DNA of 36,252 bases from Gemmatimonadota bacterium (GTDB lineage Bacteria > Gemmatimonadota > Gemmatimonadetes > Gemmatimonadales > GWC2-71-9). This document shows, piece after piece, positions 1 to 7,698 of the stretch (the first letter of the stretch is position 1; every line of letters starts with the position of its first letter). The position numbers and the translations under genes were made by a program. The notes beneath the pieces are model-generated. The model saw only the letters and a list, made by a program, of their open reading frames with translations. It did not search any database and was not told where the DNA came from. The stretch is from the NCBI GenBank assembly GCA_016794825.1, contig JAEUJH010000148.1, positions 1-36,252 on the forward strand. Direction: 5' to 3'.

Positions 1-1
1 C

Positions 2-373
2 CAGTCGGCGGTGGCGGCGGAGCTGGCGCGGGTGGTGAACGATCCGGAGATCGTGATCACGGCGTCCGACCCCGCCAAGCCGAGCCCGCCGTCGCCGCTC
101 CGCGCCGACGTGGTGGGCCCGATCGAGCGACTGGTGAAGGAGATGTGGCCGACCGCCACGGTGGTGCCGGAGATGTCGACCGGCGCCACGGACGGGCTCT
201 ACGTCAGGAACGGCGGGATTCCGGTCTACGGTGTCAGCGCCATCTTCGAGGAGATCAACGACGTCCGGGCCCACGGGCGGGACGAGCGGGTCGGGGTCAA
301 AGCGTTCCACGACGCGGCCACGTTCTGGTACCGGATGCTGAAGGCCCTGACCGGGGCGGACCGGACCACGTGA
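2..373 (+). CDS. M20-family metallopeptidase, C-terminal end (partial)
   Basis: The reading frame is open from the left edge, so only the last 123 residues are present and the start lies outside the window. The visible part resembles the C-terminus of M20/M25/M40 zinc exopeptidases: a stretch STGATDGLYVRNGGIPVYG (about residues 59-77 of the fragment), then an AHGRDERV segment carrying the late metal-ligand His, followed by a helical end. In the family this is the second half of the catalytic domain after the lid domain. The family hydrolyses dipeptides or N-acyl amino acids; the substrate cannot be told from the tail. The stop overlaps the GTG of the next gene by four bases, so the two are probably co-translated. 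Family call is good, exact function open. Confidence 0.8.
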   Translation, partial: QSAVAAELARVVNDPEIVITASDPAKPSPPSPLRADVVGPIERLVKEMWPTATVVPEMSTGATDGLYVRNGGIPVYGVSAIFEEINDVRAHGRDERVGVKAFHDAATFWYRMLKALTGADRTT

Positions 374-1245
374 AGACGTTCCTGCGGCGCGCGGCGCTGA
401 CCGTCTTCGGGGTCTTTGCCCTCAGCTATGGCGGGATGGTGGCCTGGCTGGTGGCCAACGAATCCGCGATGGTCTTTCAGCCCGCGGCCTACGGCGGGCG
501 CGAGCAGGTGCCCGTCGCCGATTCGCTCGGCCTCGACCTCCAGGCCTTCGAAATCGGATCGACGGACGGCGTCCGGATGGCCACCTGGATCATCCGGGGC
601 GACTCGACCGGCCCCTGGCTGGTCCTCTGCCACGGCAACGCCGGGAACATCACGCTGGCCAGGCGGCAGCGGTACTACGCCGATCTGGCCCGGGCCGGGT
701 TCAATCTGGTGGCCTTCGACTACCGCGGCTTCGGCGCCAGCTCGGACGTGCCGCCCACCGAGCAAGGCCTCTACGATGACGCCACCGCCGCCTATCGCTA
801 CCTCGGCGATACCCTGGGCGTGAAGCCCGACCGGATCGTGATCTACGGCCATTCGTTAGGCGGCGGCGTGGCGACCGAGCTGGCCGCCCGGGTGCCCGCG
901 GCGGGTTTGATCCTGGAGGGGACGTTCGCCTCGGTGCCGGCCGTGGGCCAGGAACGATATCCCTGGCTGCCCATTGCCCTCCTGGCCGACAACCGGTTCG
1001 ACAACGCGGCCAAGCTGCCCGGCATCGGGAAACCGGTCCTGATCCTCCACGCCCGCGCCGATGGCACCATTCCGGTGTCCCACGGCGAACGGCTCCACGG
1101 CCTGGCCCGGGAGCCGAAGGAACTGGTGCTGCTCGGGGGCGACCACGATTCCGCGTGGGAGGCCGACCGCGACCGATACATGACGGCATTCACCGCGTTC
1201 GTCCGCCGGGTCACCGCGCCGGCCGCACTCGGCGTCATCCCATGA
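370..1245 (+). CDS. Membrane-anchored alpha/beta hydrolase
   Basis: A 291-residue protein starting at GTG in a GTGA overlap with the upstream peptidase stop; the longer open frame to the left is a shadow of the peptidase gene. An N-terminal hydrophobic segment (about residues 10-30) looks like a signal anchor, so the enzyme probably faces the periplasm. The alpha/beta hydrolase fold is clear: an HGNAGN oxyanion segment near residue 88, the nucleophile elbow GHSLGG with Ser162, an Asp in HARADGTIPV near residue 230, and a His in GGDHDSAW near 258. This resembles the YfhR/ABHD13/BEM46 group of serine hydrolases of poorly known substrate. The stop overlaps the next gene in ATGA. Ser162-Leu-Gly is one of the CGTTAGGC sites discussed in the findings. 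Confidence 0.88.
   Translation: MKTFLRRAALTVFGVFALSYGGMVAWLVANESAMVFQPAAYGGREQVPVADSLGLDLQAFEIGSTDGVRMATWIIRGDSTGPWLVLCHGNAGNITLARRQRYYADLARAGFNLVAFDYRGFGASSDVPPTEQGLYDDATAAYRYLGDTLGVKPDRIVIYGHSLGGGVATELAARVPAAGLILEGTFASVPAVGQERYPWLPIALLADNRFDNAAKLPGIGKPVLILHARADGTIPVSHGERLHGLAREPKELVLLGGDHDSAWEADRDRYMTAFTAFVRRVTAPAALGVIP
854..861 (+). repeat. CGTTAGGC octamer family containing the rare TTA codon
   Basis: Exact copies are at 854-861, 14359-14366, 22419-22426, 24228-24235, 26383-26390 and 29229-29236 on the + strand and at 15228-15235 on the - strand; a one-base variant (CGTTAGGT) is at 10251-10258 on the - strand. Every copy is on the sense strand of its gene and read as NCG-TTA-GGC/T, i.e. 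(Ser/Ala/Pro/Thr)-Leu-Gly. I found only one other TTA codon in the genes called here (around 5171, GAG-TTA-CTG). The meaning is unknown. Confidence 0.6.
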
Positions 1246-2825
1246 TCACCCGGATCTTGCTGGTCGCCGGTTTCGCCGCGTCCGCCCTCGCCTGCGGGAC
1301 TCGACCGACCCTGACCGCTGGCCGCTGGGTGGGCGATCTGGTCGACTCGACCGGCGCCACCCCCTTCGAGCTGACGGTCGACAGCGCGGGCGGCGGGAAC
1401 GTCACCGCCCGCGGCTGGCGCCTGGCTGACGCCCCGATCACCCCGCGGCCCGACCGGGCGGATTCGATCGTCTTCGACGCCGTCGTGGACGGCGACACCG
1501 CGACGATCGCCGGACTGGTCGAGGACGGGCGGTTCATGGGCCAGGCCCGCCGCGGCACCGACCGCCGAACCGTCGAACTTCGCTTGGCGGCCCCGTTCGC
1601 TCCGGCCGACTGGGGCCGGCTCTTCGGTGCCTATCGTGGCTCGGACGGTCATCTGTTCGGAATCGCGCCGTTCGAGGAGTTCGGGCCGGTGCCCCAGTTG
1701 GTCGATTACACGACGGGCCGAATCGGCGGTCTGATCCCGGTCGGCCCGGATCGGCTCCTGATCAGCCGAAGCCTGGTGGCGCCGCGATTCCCGGCGGACA
1801 CGCTCGAGGTCCAGCGGGCCGAAGACGGGACGGTCACGGGCATCGCCGTTCGGGGCGCCGATTGGACCCCTCCGGTGACCGCCTCGCGGGTGGCGGCAAC
1901 GACGGAGGAGTTCTCGTTCCGAAACGGCGAGGTGACGCTCCAGGGTACGTTGACCACTCCGGGCCAACCGGGCCCCCACCCGGCCATCGTGCTGGTGCAC
2001 GGCTCCGGGCCGCTCACCCGGAACCACCTCGGAATCTGGGTGCCGTTCTTCACGAGTCAGGGGTTTGCGGTGCTGGCTTTCGACAAGCGCGGCACCGGCG
2101 GTTCTTCGGGAGACTGGCAACAGGTCGGCTTCGGACCGTTGGCCGACGACGTCGTGGCCGGCGTGCGAGCGCTGGCCGCGCGGCCCGACATCCGCCGGGA
2201 CCGGATCGGCCTCTGGGGCATCAGTCAGGCCGGGTGGATCATGCCGCTCGCCATCAGCCGCGCGCCGGGTGAGATCGCGTTCCTCATCGTGCACGCCGGG
2301 ACCGGCACCACGGTCCGGGAGCAGGGCGTCCTCAACGTCCAGTACGAGTACCGGTTCGCCGGCGCCTCGGAGGAACAGATCGCCGTCGCCACCCGCTACC
2401 AGATGATCGACGACACCGTGACGACGACCGGACGGGGGTTCGACCGCCTGGAACGGTTCTTTGCCGAACACGGCGCCAGCGCGGAGCTCTATCCGCCGAG
2501 GCCAGTCGATGCGCCGTTCCGAGCCTACTACCGGCTCCTGATCGACTACGATCCCGCCGCCACCTGGACCAAGGTGACGAGCCCCGTGCTCCTCTTCTTC
2601 GGCGAACTCGACGCCAACGTCCCGCCGCGGGAATCGTGGCCGCCGATCGAGCGCGGTCTCCGCGCCGCGGGCAACGAGCGGGTGGAACACGTCGTCCTGC
2701 CCCGCGCCAACCACGTACTGCTCGAGGCCCGGACCGGCGCGGGTTCCGAATACCCGGGCCTTTCCCGTTTCGTCCCCGGATACTTCGACCGGATGGCGGC
2801 CTGGCTCGCCGCCCGACGCGACTGA
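1242..2825 (+). CDS. Lipoprotein alpha/beta hydrolase (acyl-peptide hydrolase/BAAT-like)
   Basis: A 527-residue protein whose ATG overlaps the previous stop (ATGA). The N-terminus is a lipoprotein signal: hydrophobic core, then SALAC with Cys near residue 19. Residues about 25-215 are a beta-rich region typical of the N-terminal half of secreted prolyl-oligopeptidase-like hydrolases; the C-terminal half is an alpha/beta hydrolase. The HGSGPLTRNH oxyanion segment, the nucleophile elbow GISQAG with Ser near 328, the Asp in GELDANVPP near 456 and the His in RANHVLL near 490 complete a plausible triad. It probably acts as an esterase or peptidase anchored in a membrane; the substrate is unknown. 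Overlap with both neighbours implies one operon with the preceding hydrolase. Confidence 0.85.
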   Translation: MITRILLVAGFAASALACGTRPTLTAGRWVGDLVDSTGATPFELTVDSAGGGNVTARGWRLADAPITPRPDRADSIVFDAVVDGDTATIAGLVEDGRFMGQARRGTDRRTVELRLAAPFAPADWGRLFGAYRGSDGHLFGIAPFEEFGPVPQLVDYTTGRIGGLIPVGPDRLLISRSLVAPRFPADTLEVQRAEDGTVTGIAVRGADWTPPVTASRVAATTEEFSFRNGEVTLQGTLTTPGQPGPHPAIVLVHGSGPLTRNHLGIWVPFFTSQGFAVLAFDKRGTGGSSGDWQQVGFGPLADDVVAGVRALAARPDIRRDRIGLWGISQAGWIMPLAISRAPGEIAFLIVHAGTGTTVREQGVLNVQYEYRFAGASEEQIAVATRYQMIDDTVTTTGRGFDRLERFFAEHGASAELYPPRPVDAPFRAYYRLLIDYDPAATWTKVTSPVLLFFGELDANVPPRESWPPIERGLRAAGNERVEHVVLPRANHVLLEARTGAGSEYPGLSRFVPGYFDRMAAWLAARRD

Positions 2826-2851
2826 CCTTCCGCCCGATGGAGCGACTTCCA

Positions 2852-4198
2852 ATGCACGACCCGTCCCGCCGCCGCTTCCTCGAAACCAGCGCCGCCCTCG
2901 GCGCCGCCGCCGCCCTCCCCGCCGCCGACCTTGGCGCCGGAGTCACTCGGGTCGGCGAGGCCACCGACCGTTTCCGGGCCGAGCCGATCGACCGGGTCCG
3001 GATCGGGTTCGTCGGCGTGGGCGGGATGGGATCGGTGCACGTCGAGAATCTGCTCGCCATCGATGGCGTCGAACTCAAAGCGGTCTGCGACATCGTGCCG
3101 GAGCGGGTGGCGGCCGCCCAGGCCATGGCGGTCAAGGCGGGCCAGCCGAAGCCCACGGGCTACGATCGCGGACCGACGGACTTCGAGCGGATGTGCGCCG
3201 AAGAGGACCTCGACCTCGTCTACACGGCCACGCCGTGGGAATGGCACGTCCCGGTACTCCTCGCGGCCATGAAACACGGCAAGCACGCGGCGACGGAGGT
3301 TCCCGCCGCGTACCGGACCGAGGACTGCTGGGCCATGGTCGAGGCGGCCGAGAAGTACCGGAAGCACTGCGTGATGATGGAGAACTGCTGCTACGACCGG
3401 CTCGAGCTGCTGGCGTTCAACCTGACCCGGCTCGGCCTGCTGGGCGAGATCCTCCACGGCGAGTGCGGCTACAACCACGACCTCCGGGCCATCAAGTTCG
3501 CCGACGAGGGCGAAGGCCTCTGGCGCCGGGCGCATTCGGAGGCGCGGAACGGCAATCTCTATCCGACCCATGGGTTGGGCCCGATTGCTCAGGCCATGGA
3601 CATCAACCGGGGCAATCGGTTCGACTACCTGGTTTCGATGAGTGGCCCGTCGCGAGGGCTCCAGGCCTGGGCCGCCGAGCATCTCCCCACCGACAGCCCC
3701 AAGCGGCGGGAGCAGTACCGCCTGGGCGACGTCAACACTACGCTGATCCGGACCGGTCACGGCCAGACGATCTACGTCACCCACGACACCAACTTGCCGC
3801 GGCCGTACAGCCGAAAGTACGTCCTGCAGGGCACCAAGGGTCTGGTGGAGGGGTATCCGCGCCGGGTCTACGTGGAAGGCCGGAGCGAGCAGGAGGACCG
3901 CTGGGATCCGGTCGAGCGCTGGTACGCGAGCCACGACCATCCGCTCTGGACTTCGGACCGGGTCAAGCAGGCCACCAAGGGCCATGGCGGCATGGACTTC
4001 CTCGAGGACTGGCGGTTGATCCACTGCCTCCGGAACGGCCTGCCCACCGACCAGGACGTCTACGACGCGGCCGCGTGGAGCGTCATCACGCCGCTCACGG
4101 AGCAGTCCGTCGCGGCGCGGAGCAAGCCGATCTCGATTCCGGACTTTACCCGCGGCCGCTGGCGGACGACGGCGCCGCTCGGGGTGGTCTCGCTGTAG
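2852..4198 (+). CDS. Tat-exported Gfo/Idh/MocA protein, GH109-type glycosidase
   Basis: A 448-residue protein. I chose ATG 2852, preceded by GGAG at nine bases; it puts SRRRFLETSAALGAAAAL at the N-terminus, a good twin-arginine signal, as expected for a protein that carries a folded nicotinamide cofactor. The Rossmann loop GVGGMG (about residues 55-60) starts the NAD-binding domain. The body contains segments typical of GH109: TPWEWHVPVL, MMENCCYDR, GYNHDLR, and RNGNLYPTHGLGPIAQAMDINRGNR. GH109 enzymes cleave alpha-N-acetylgalactosaminides by an NAD-dependent redox/elimination mechanism. I infer the same chemistry here, but sugar specificity cannot be read from sequence. It lies 26 bases after the hydrolase gene and probably belongs to the same transcript. 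Confidence 0.85.
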   Translation: MHDPSRRRFLETSAALGAAAALPAADLGAGVTRVGEATDRFRAEPIDRVRIGFVGVGGMGSVHVENLLAIDGVELKAVCDIVPERVAAAQAMAVKAGQPKPTGYDRGPTDFERMCAEEDLDLVYTATPWEWHVPVLLAAMKHGKHAATEVPAAYRTEDCWAMVEAAEKYRKHCVMMENCCYDRLELLAFNLTRLGLLGEILHGECGYNHDLRAIKFADEGEGLWRRAHSEARNGNLYPTHGLGPIAQAMDINRGNRFDYLVSMSGPSRGLQAWAAEHLPTDSPKRREQYRLGDVNTTLIRTGHGQTIYVTHDTNLPRPYSRKYVLQGTKGLVEGYPRRVYVEGRSEQEDRWDPVERWYASHDHPLWTSDRVKQATKGHGGMDFLEDWRLIHCLRNGLPTDQDVYDAAAWSVITPLTEQSVAARSKPISIPDFTRGRWRTTAPLGVVSL

Positions 4199-4271
4199 GA
4201 CGCAAGATCCTTCAAGCCCTTTGAGCCGTCCCTGCCGATCATGCCGACCTCGGTAGATCGGGGTAGGAACC

Positions 4272-5399
4272 GTGACGACTCGTCGTTCGTGGCAGATCCT
4301 GGCGGCGGTGGCGCTCGCCGCCGGTTCGGCGCCCATCGGGGCGCAGGACCGGCCGTACCAGGGACCGGGGTTCGAGAAGGTGGCCCTGGCGCCCGGGGTC
4401 TGGGCCTTCGTGTTCGACAACCCGCTGGGGAACCTGGCCAACGTCGACGGCACCGCCGTCGTGATCGTCAACGCCACCGACGTCGTGGTCGTCGACGCGC
4501 AGTGGACTCCCGCCACGGCCCGGCGGATCATCGCGGAAATCCGCAAGCTCACCCCCAATCCGGTCCGCTACGTCATCACCACCCACTGGCACGGCGACCA
4601 CTGGTTCGGGAACCAGGCGTACCGCGACGCGTTTCCGGGCGTCGAGTTCGTGGCCCATCCCAACACCCTTCTCGACCTCGAGGCGCAGGAACTCCCTTCC
4701 CTCGAGCCGACCTGGAAGACCAACCTCCCACAGTTCATCACCGACCTCGGCGACCGCCTGGCCAAGGGCGTTCGCCGGGACGGGACGCCGTACACCGCGG
4801 CCGACAGCGCCTCCGTCAAATCCCAGATCGCCGCGTTGCGATGGGCCGTTCCCAAGGTCAAGGAGATCGTGCCGGTCCGGCCGACCCTGCTGGTGGCCGA
4901 TTCGCTGGTCCTCCGTCGCGGCGACCGGACCATCGTGATCCGGCACCTCGGCCGGGGCAACACCCGCGGCGACCTTTCGGTCTGGCTCCCCGCCGAGCGG
5001 GTGTTGGTGACCGGGGATCTCCTCGTCAACCCGGCGCCCTATTCGTTCGGCTCCTACTTGAGCGAGTGGAAGGCGGTTCTGACGCAGCTCCGAACGCTGC
5101 CCGCGGTGGCGGTCGTTCCCGGACACGGCGCGGTCCAGCGCGACTGGGCCTATCTCGATCTCTTCGTGGAGTTACTGGACGCCACCATTCGCCAGACTCG
5201 GGACGCCGTCGCCAAGGGGCTCGACCTCGAGGCCACTCGGAAGGCGGTCGATCTCTCGGCGCTGCGGACTCGGTTCGCGGGCGGCAACGTCGCCGTGGGC
5301 CGCGCGTTCGACGCCTTCTTCCTGGCTCCCGCGGTCGAACGGGGCTGGCTCGAAGCGCGAGGCGAGCTGGACCGCCCGGCCCCACCGAACCAACCCTGA
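4272..5399 (+). CDS. Secreted metallo-beta-lactamase-fold hydrolase
   Basis: A 375-residue protein starting at GTG with TAGGAA five bases upstream. A signal peptide ends near GAQD (residue 25). The metallo-beta-lactamase fold is shown by THWHGDHWFGN (HxHxDH, near residues 104-110), GRGNTRGDLSVWLP near 226-239, TGDLL near 247, and VPGHG near 281. The usual GH(T)xGD metal-ligand His is Asn here (GRGNTRGD), which may change the metal site, although the rest of the site is intact. Homologues of this style are general MBL-fold hydrolases rather than proven antibiotic resistance enzymes; substrate unknown. There is a 73-base gap to the preceding gene and no obvious terminator in it. Confidence 0.85.
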   Translation: MTTRRSWQILAAVALAAGSAPIGAQDRPYQGPGFEKVALAPGVWAFVFDNPLGNLANVDGTAVVIVNATDVVVVDAQWTPATARRIIAEIRKLTPNPVRYVITTHWHGDHWFGNQAYRDAFPGVEFVAHPNTLLDLEAQELPSLEPTWKTNLPQFITDLGDRLAKGVRRDGTPYTAADSASVKSQIAALRWAVPKVKEIVPVRPTLLVADSLVLRRGDRTIVIRHLGRGNTRGDLSVWLPAERVLVTGDLLVNPAPYSFGSYLSEWKAVLTQLRTLPAVAVVPGHGAVQRDWAYLDLFVELLDATIRQTRDAVAKGLDLEATRKAVDLSALRTRFAGGNVAVGRAFDAFFLAPAVERGWLEARGELDRPAPPNQP

Positions 5400-5412
5400 T
5401 TCGGAGGACGAC

Positions 5413-6045
5413 ATGCGACTGGCACTGGCGGCGGCAATCGGGGTGGTGGCGACGAGCGCGGCGGCGGCGCAATCCCGGCAGGGCGCTCGGGCCCCGATGG
5501 AGCGCCAGGCGGAGATCGCCCTGGCCCGGAGCGCGGCACCCGGCGCGGTGAGCGCCGGATCGCGGGTCTGGCTCTGGACGGGCGAGCGGTACGCCATCGG
5601 CGACTCGGGAACGACCGCGGTCAACTGTTACGTCGGTCGCCCGTGGGTGCCGTCGGTGGAGCCGCACTGCTTCGACGCGGAGGGCAGCGCCACCATCATG
5701 CCGATCCAGATGCGGCGGGTGGAACTCTACGCCGCGGGCCGGAACGACACCGAAACCGAAAAACAGGTGGCCGAGGAGATTCGAACCGGTCGGCTCCGGC
5801 TGCCGACCAGGCCCGCCATGACGTACATGATGTCGGCCGCCCAGCAGCTGGTGAGCGGCACCGGCACGGCGGTCGGGGCCTGGCGACCCCATCTGATGAT
5901 CTACTACCCGAACCTGACGGCGGCGGGCACGGGGCTGCCGGGCTTCGTGGCGGAAGTCGGATTCGTCGAGAACCCGGGAACGCCGTTCTCCGCCATCGTG
6001 GTGCCACTGGCCACCTTCGTACCGTCAGGAGCTGCCCCCAATTAG
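5413..6045 (+). CDS. Secreted protein of unknown function
   Basis: A 210-residue protein with GGAGGA eight bases upstream of its ATG, 13 bases after the MBL gene, so very likely co-transcribed with it. The N-terminus (MRLALAAAIGVVATSAAAAQ) is a classical Sec signal with cleavage after AAAAQ or nearby. The mature part has two Cys (NCYVG and PHCFD, about residues 76 and 89), which could form a disulfide, and a predominantly beta-like composition after residue 130. I do not recognise the family. The context suggests a periplasmic accessory protein, but nothing in the sequence links it to the MBL enzyme apart from proximity. Confidence 0.7.
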   Translation: MRLALAAAIGVVATSAAAAQSRQGARAPMERQAEIALARSAAPGAVSAGSRVWLWTGERYAIGDSGTTAVNCYVGRPWVPSVEPHCFDAEGSATIMPIQMRRVELYAAGRNDTETEKQVAEEIRTGRLRLPTRPAMTYMMSAAQQLVSGTGTAVGAWRPHLMIYYPNLTAAGTGLPGFVAEVGFVENPGTPFSAIVVPLATFVPSGAAPN

Positions 6046-6220
6046 GCGCATTGCCGGCCCCGATCGACGCCGGGGCCAAGGCCCCCTTTGCAATGCGTAG
6101 AACAGGGCCCAAACCCCTCATCGCGGGGCCGGCCTTCGTCAGTCGATTGCAGTTCTTGCGCAACCGCCATTCGCGACTCAAAATTGTGCCTCCGAGGTCC
6201 ATCCGACCGCCGAGGCCGCC
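6046..6220 (+). other. Intergenic region with nested inverted repeats and a weak promoter
   Basis: This 175-base gap starts just after a stop codon with an 8-bp inverted repeat, CGCATTGC (6047-6054) with GCAATGCG (6090-6097), enclosing GGCCCC/GGGGCC (6056-6061 and 6072-6077). Alternatively GGGGC-CAAG-GCCCC (6072-6085) forms a hairpin followed by CTTT, a poor intrinsic terminator. Further right TTGCGC (6156-6161), 17 bases, then CAAAAT (6079+100 = 6179-6184) could be a promoter for the gene at 6221. None of these is strong. Confidence 0.35.
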
Positions 6221-6778
6221 ATGCCATCCAACCTCCTCCGCGCCTGCTGGCTCGCCACCGCATTGGTGGCCGGCGTTGGTCCCGTCACGCCCACGCCCGG
6301 GCACGCCCAGTTCGGCAAGGCCGCCCTCAAGGTCGCCTTCTGCGGCGGCGGCGTGGTGGCCGGGCTCAAGCTCGGCGAGAAGATCGCCCAGGCTGAACTC
6401 CGCCGGCGGAAGATCACGGGCGTCAACGCCCAGAAGCTCACCCGCGGTTTCCAGATCGGGACGGCCTTGGTCCTCTGCAAAGGCGGGACGATGCTGGCCG
6501 GCACCGTCTACGCCAAGCTCAGCAAGAACGACCTCGAGAGCCGGCAAAAGGAGATCGACGCGGCCGTGGCCGAGGCCGAACCGGTCACGCGCGAGTACGT
6601 TCTGCCGGAGAGCGGCCTCAAGGGTGAAGTCACCACCAGCGAAGTCACCACCGAGGGCGACAAGGAGTGTCGCACCGTCGTCGACCACCTCGCCGACGAG
6701 TCGAAGAACGAACCGGCCATGGTCAAGTACTGCCGGAAGCCCCCCAAACAGGAATTCGAACCCGAGCTTGGCGTCTAG
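6221..6778 (+). CDS. Exported protein with glycine-rich hydrophobic segments, unknown function
   Basis: A 185-residue protein with a signal peptide (about residues 1-29, ending GHAQ). Two glycine-rich hydrophobic stretches follow (about residues 38-50, FCGGGVVAGLKLG, and 78-96, IGTALVLCKGGTMLAG), reminiscent of glycine-zipper segments of small outer-membrane or surface-antigen proteins. The C-terminal third is polar, with two Cys (ECRTVVDHL and KYCRKPP) that may pair. I cannot assign a family with confidence. It is eight bases upstream of a periplasmic ClpP-like gene and probably forms a three-gene unit with it and the next one. Confidence 0.65.
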   Translation: MPSNLLRACWLATALVAGVGPVTPTPGHAQFGKAALKVAFCGGGVVAGLKLGEKIAQAELRRRKITGVNAQKLTRGFQIGTALVLCKGGTMLAGTVYAKLSKNDLESRQKEIDAAVAEAEPVTREYVLPESGLKGEVTTSEVTTEGDKECRTVVDHLADESKNEPAMVKYCRKPPKQEFEPELGV

Positions 6779-6786
6779 CGCCGCCG

Positions 6787-7698
6787 ATGCTCGCGCTGGC
6801 CCTTGCCCTGTCGGCGGCGATCTCCCCGGCCGCGCCACTCGCGTTGGAGTTCGTCGTCCTCGCGTTCGGATCGGACACGGTCCTGCTCCTGCGCGACTGT
6901 CGGGGCCCCCGTTGCAAGCCATGGGAAACCCAGTTCCACGTCGCGACGCGCGCCTACGAGGGTGACGCGGCCCGGCTCAGCCGCGAACTCAGCCGACGCG
7001 ACATCAAGTACAAGGAAGTATGGCTCCAATCCGGGGGCGGGCACCTCGCCGAGGGGATCGCGGTCGGGAAGGTATTGCGCCAGAAGGCGGCCACCGTTCG
7101 GGTGCCCAAGGGAGCCAACTGCGCCAGCTCGTGCACGGTCGCGTTCCTGGGCGGCCTGTTCCGGTTCATCGACGATTCGGCCAGCTTCGTCGTCCACTCC
7201 GCCTCACGCGTCATGGGTGGCCTGGACGACAGTACCGCCGCCCGGATCCGGCAGGGGCGGTTGCGCGAGCAGTTCGCCATTTCTCAGTCCGTAGCGTGCG
7301 AGCGTTCGCTCGAGCTGCTCCAGTATTTCCAGCAGTCGCTCCTGCTCCTCAAGGGCACCCGGCAGACGCCCCCGCCCATTTCGGCCCGGGCCTGCGCCCC
7401 GGGGGAACCCTATTCCGCCGAGGCCGAGGCTCGTGATCGCGAACGGCTCGCGGTCGAGGGCATCGCGGCGTCGCAGGACATTCTGATGCGGTTCGAGCGC
7501 GACGCGATGATGACCGCGCTCCGTTCGTGGCGGAACCAGGTCCAGGCACTCGGCGAGCGGGCCGGTCCGGCCATCCGAATGGTCGAGGCGATGTACGACA
7601 CCAGCATCCTCGACGGCGCCGATCTGAGCCGTGAGACCCTGCTGCGGTTGGGCTACGTCACCCAGCTGGTCGATCGCCCCGGCCCGAGCCGCCCATGA
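6787..7698 (+). CDS. Periplasmic ClpP/crotonase-like protein (COG3904 type)
   Basis: A 303-residue protein; ATG 6787 gives a signal peptide (MLALALALSAAISPAAPLAL), whereas the longer open frame overlaps the previous gene. Residues about 77-140 match the ClpP-like fold seen in exported COG3904 proteins: WLQSGGGHLAEGIAVGKVL (GG oxyanion strand), then GANCASSCTVAFLGG with the candidate nucleophile Ser near residue 114, then FVVHSASR with a candidate catalytic His near 136. The Cys pair flanking the Ser (NCASSC) is typical of this periplasmic group and may form a disulfide. The C-terminal half (about 150-300) is helical and unassigned. The family's substrates are not established. The stop overlaps the next start (ATGA). 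Confidence 0.75.
   Translation: MLALALALSAAISPAAPLALEFVVLAFGSDTVLLLRDCRGPRCKPWETQFHVATRAYEGDAARLSRELSRRDIKYKEVWLQSGGGHLAEGIAVGKVLRQKAATVRVPKGANCASSCTVAFLGGLFRFIDDSASFVVHSASRVMGGLDDSTAARIRQGRLREQFAISQSVACERSLELLQYFQQSLLLLKGTRQTPPPISARACAPGEPYSAEAEARDRERLAVEGIAASQDILMRFERDAMMTALRSWRNQVQALGERAGPAIRMVEAMYDTSILDGADLSRETLLRLGYVTQLVDRPGPSRP

Noticed and set aside
843-2852. A 669-codon open frame on the minus strand across the two alpha/beta hydrolase genes
   Set aside because: It is antisense to genes with clear catalytic motifs, is Arg/Gly/Pro-rich without any recognisable domain, and arises from the high GC content that keeps stop codons out of the opposite frame.
2546-4558. A 670-codon minus-strand frame opposite the GH109-type gene
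   Set aside because: Composition is typical of a codon-position shadow; no start with ribosome site, no motif, and the sense strand encodes a well supported protein.
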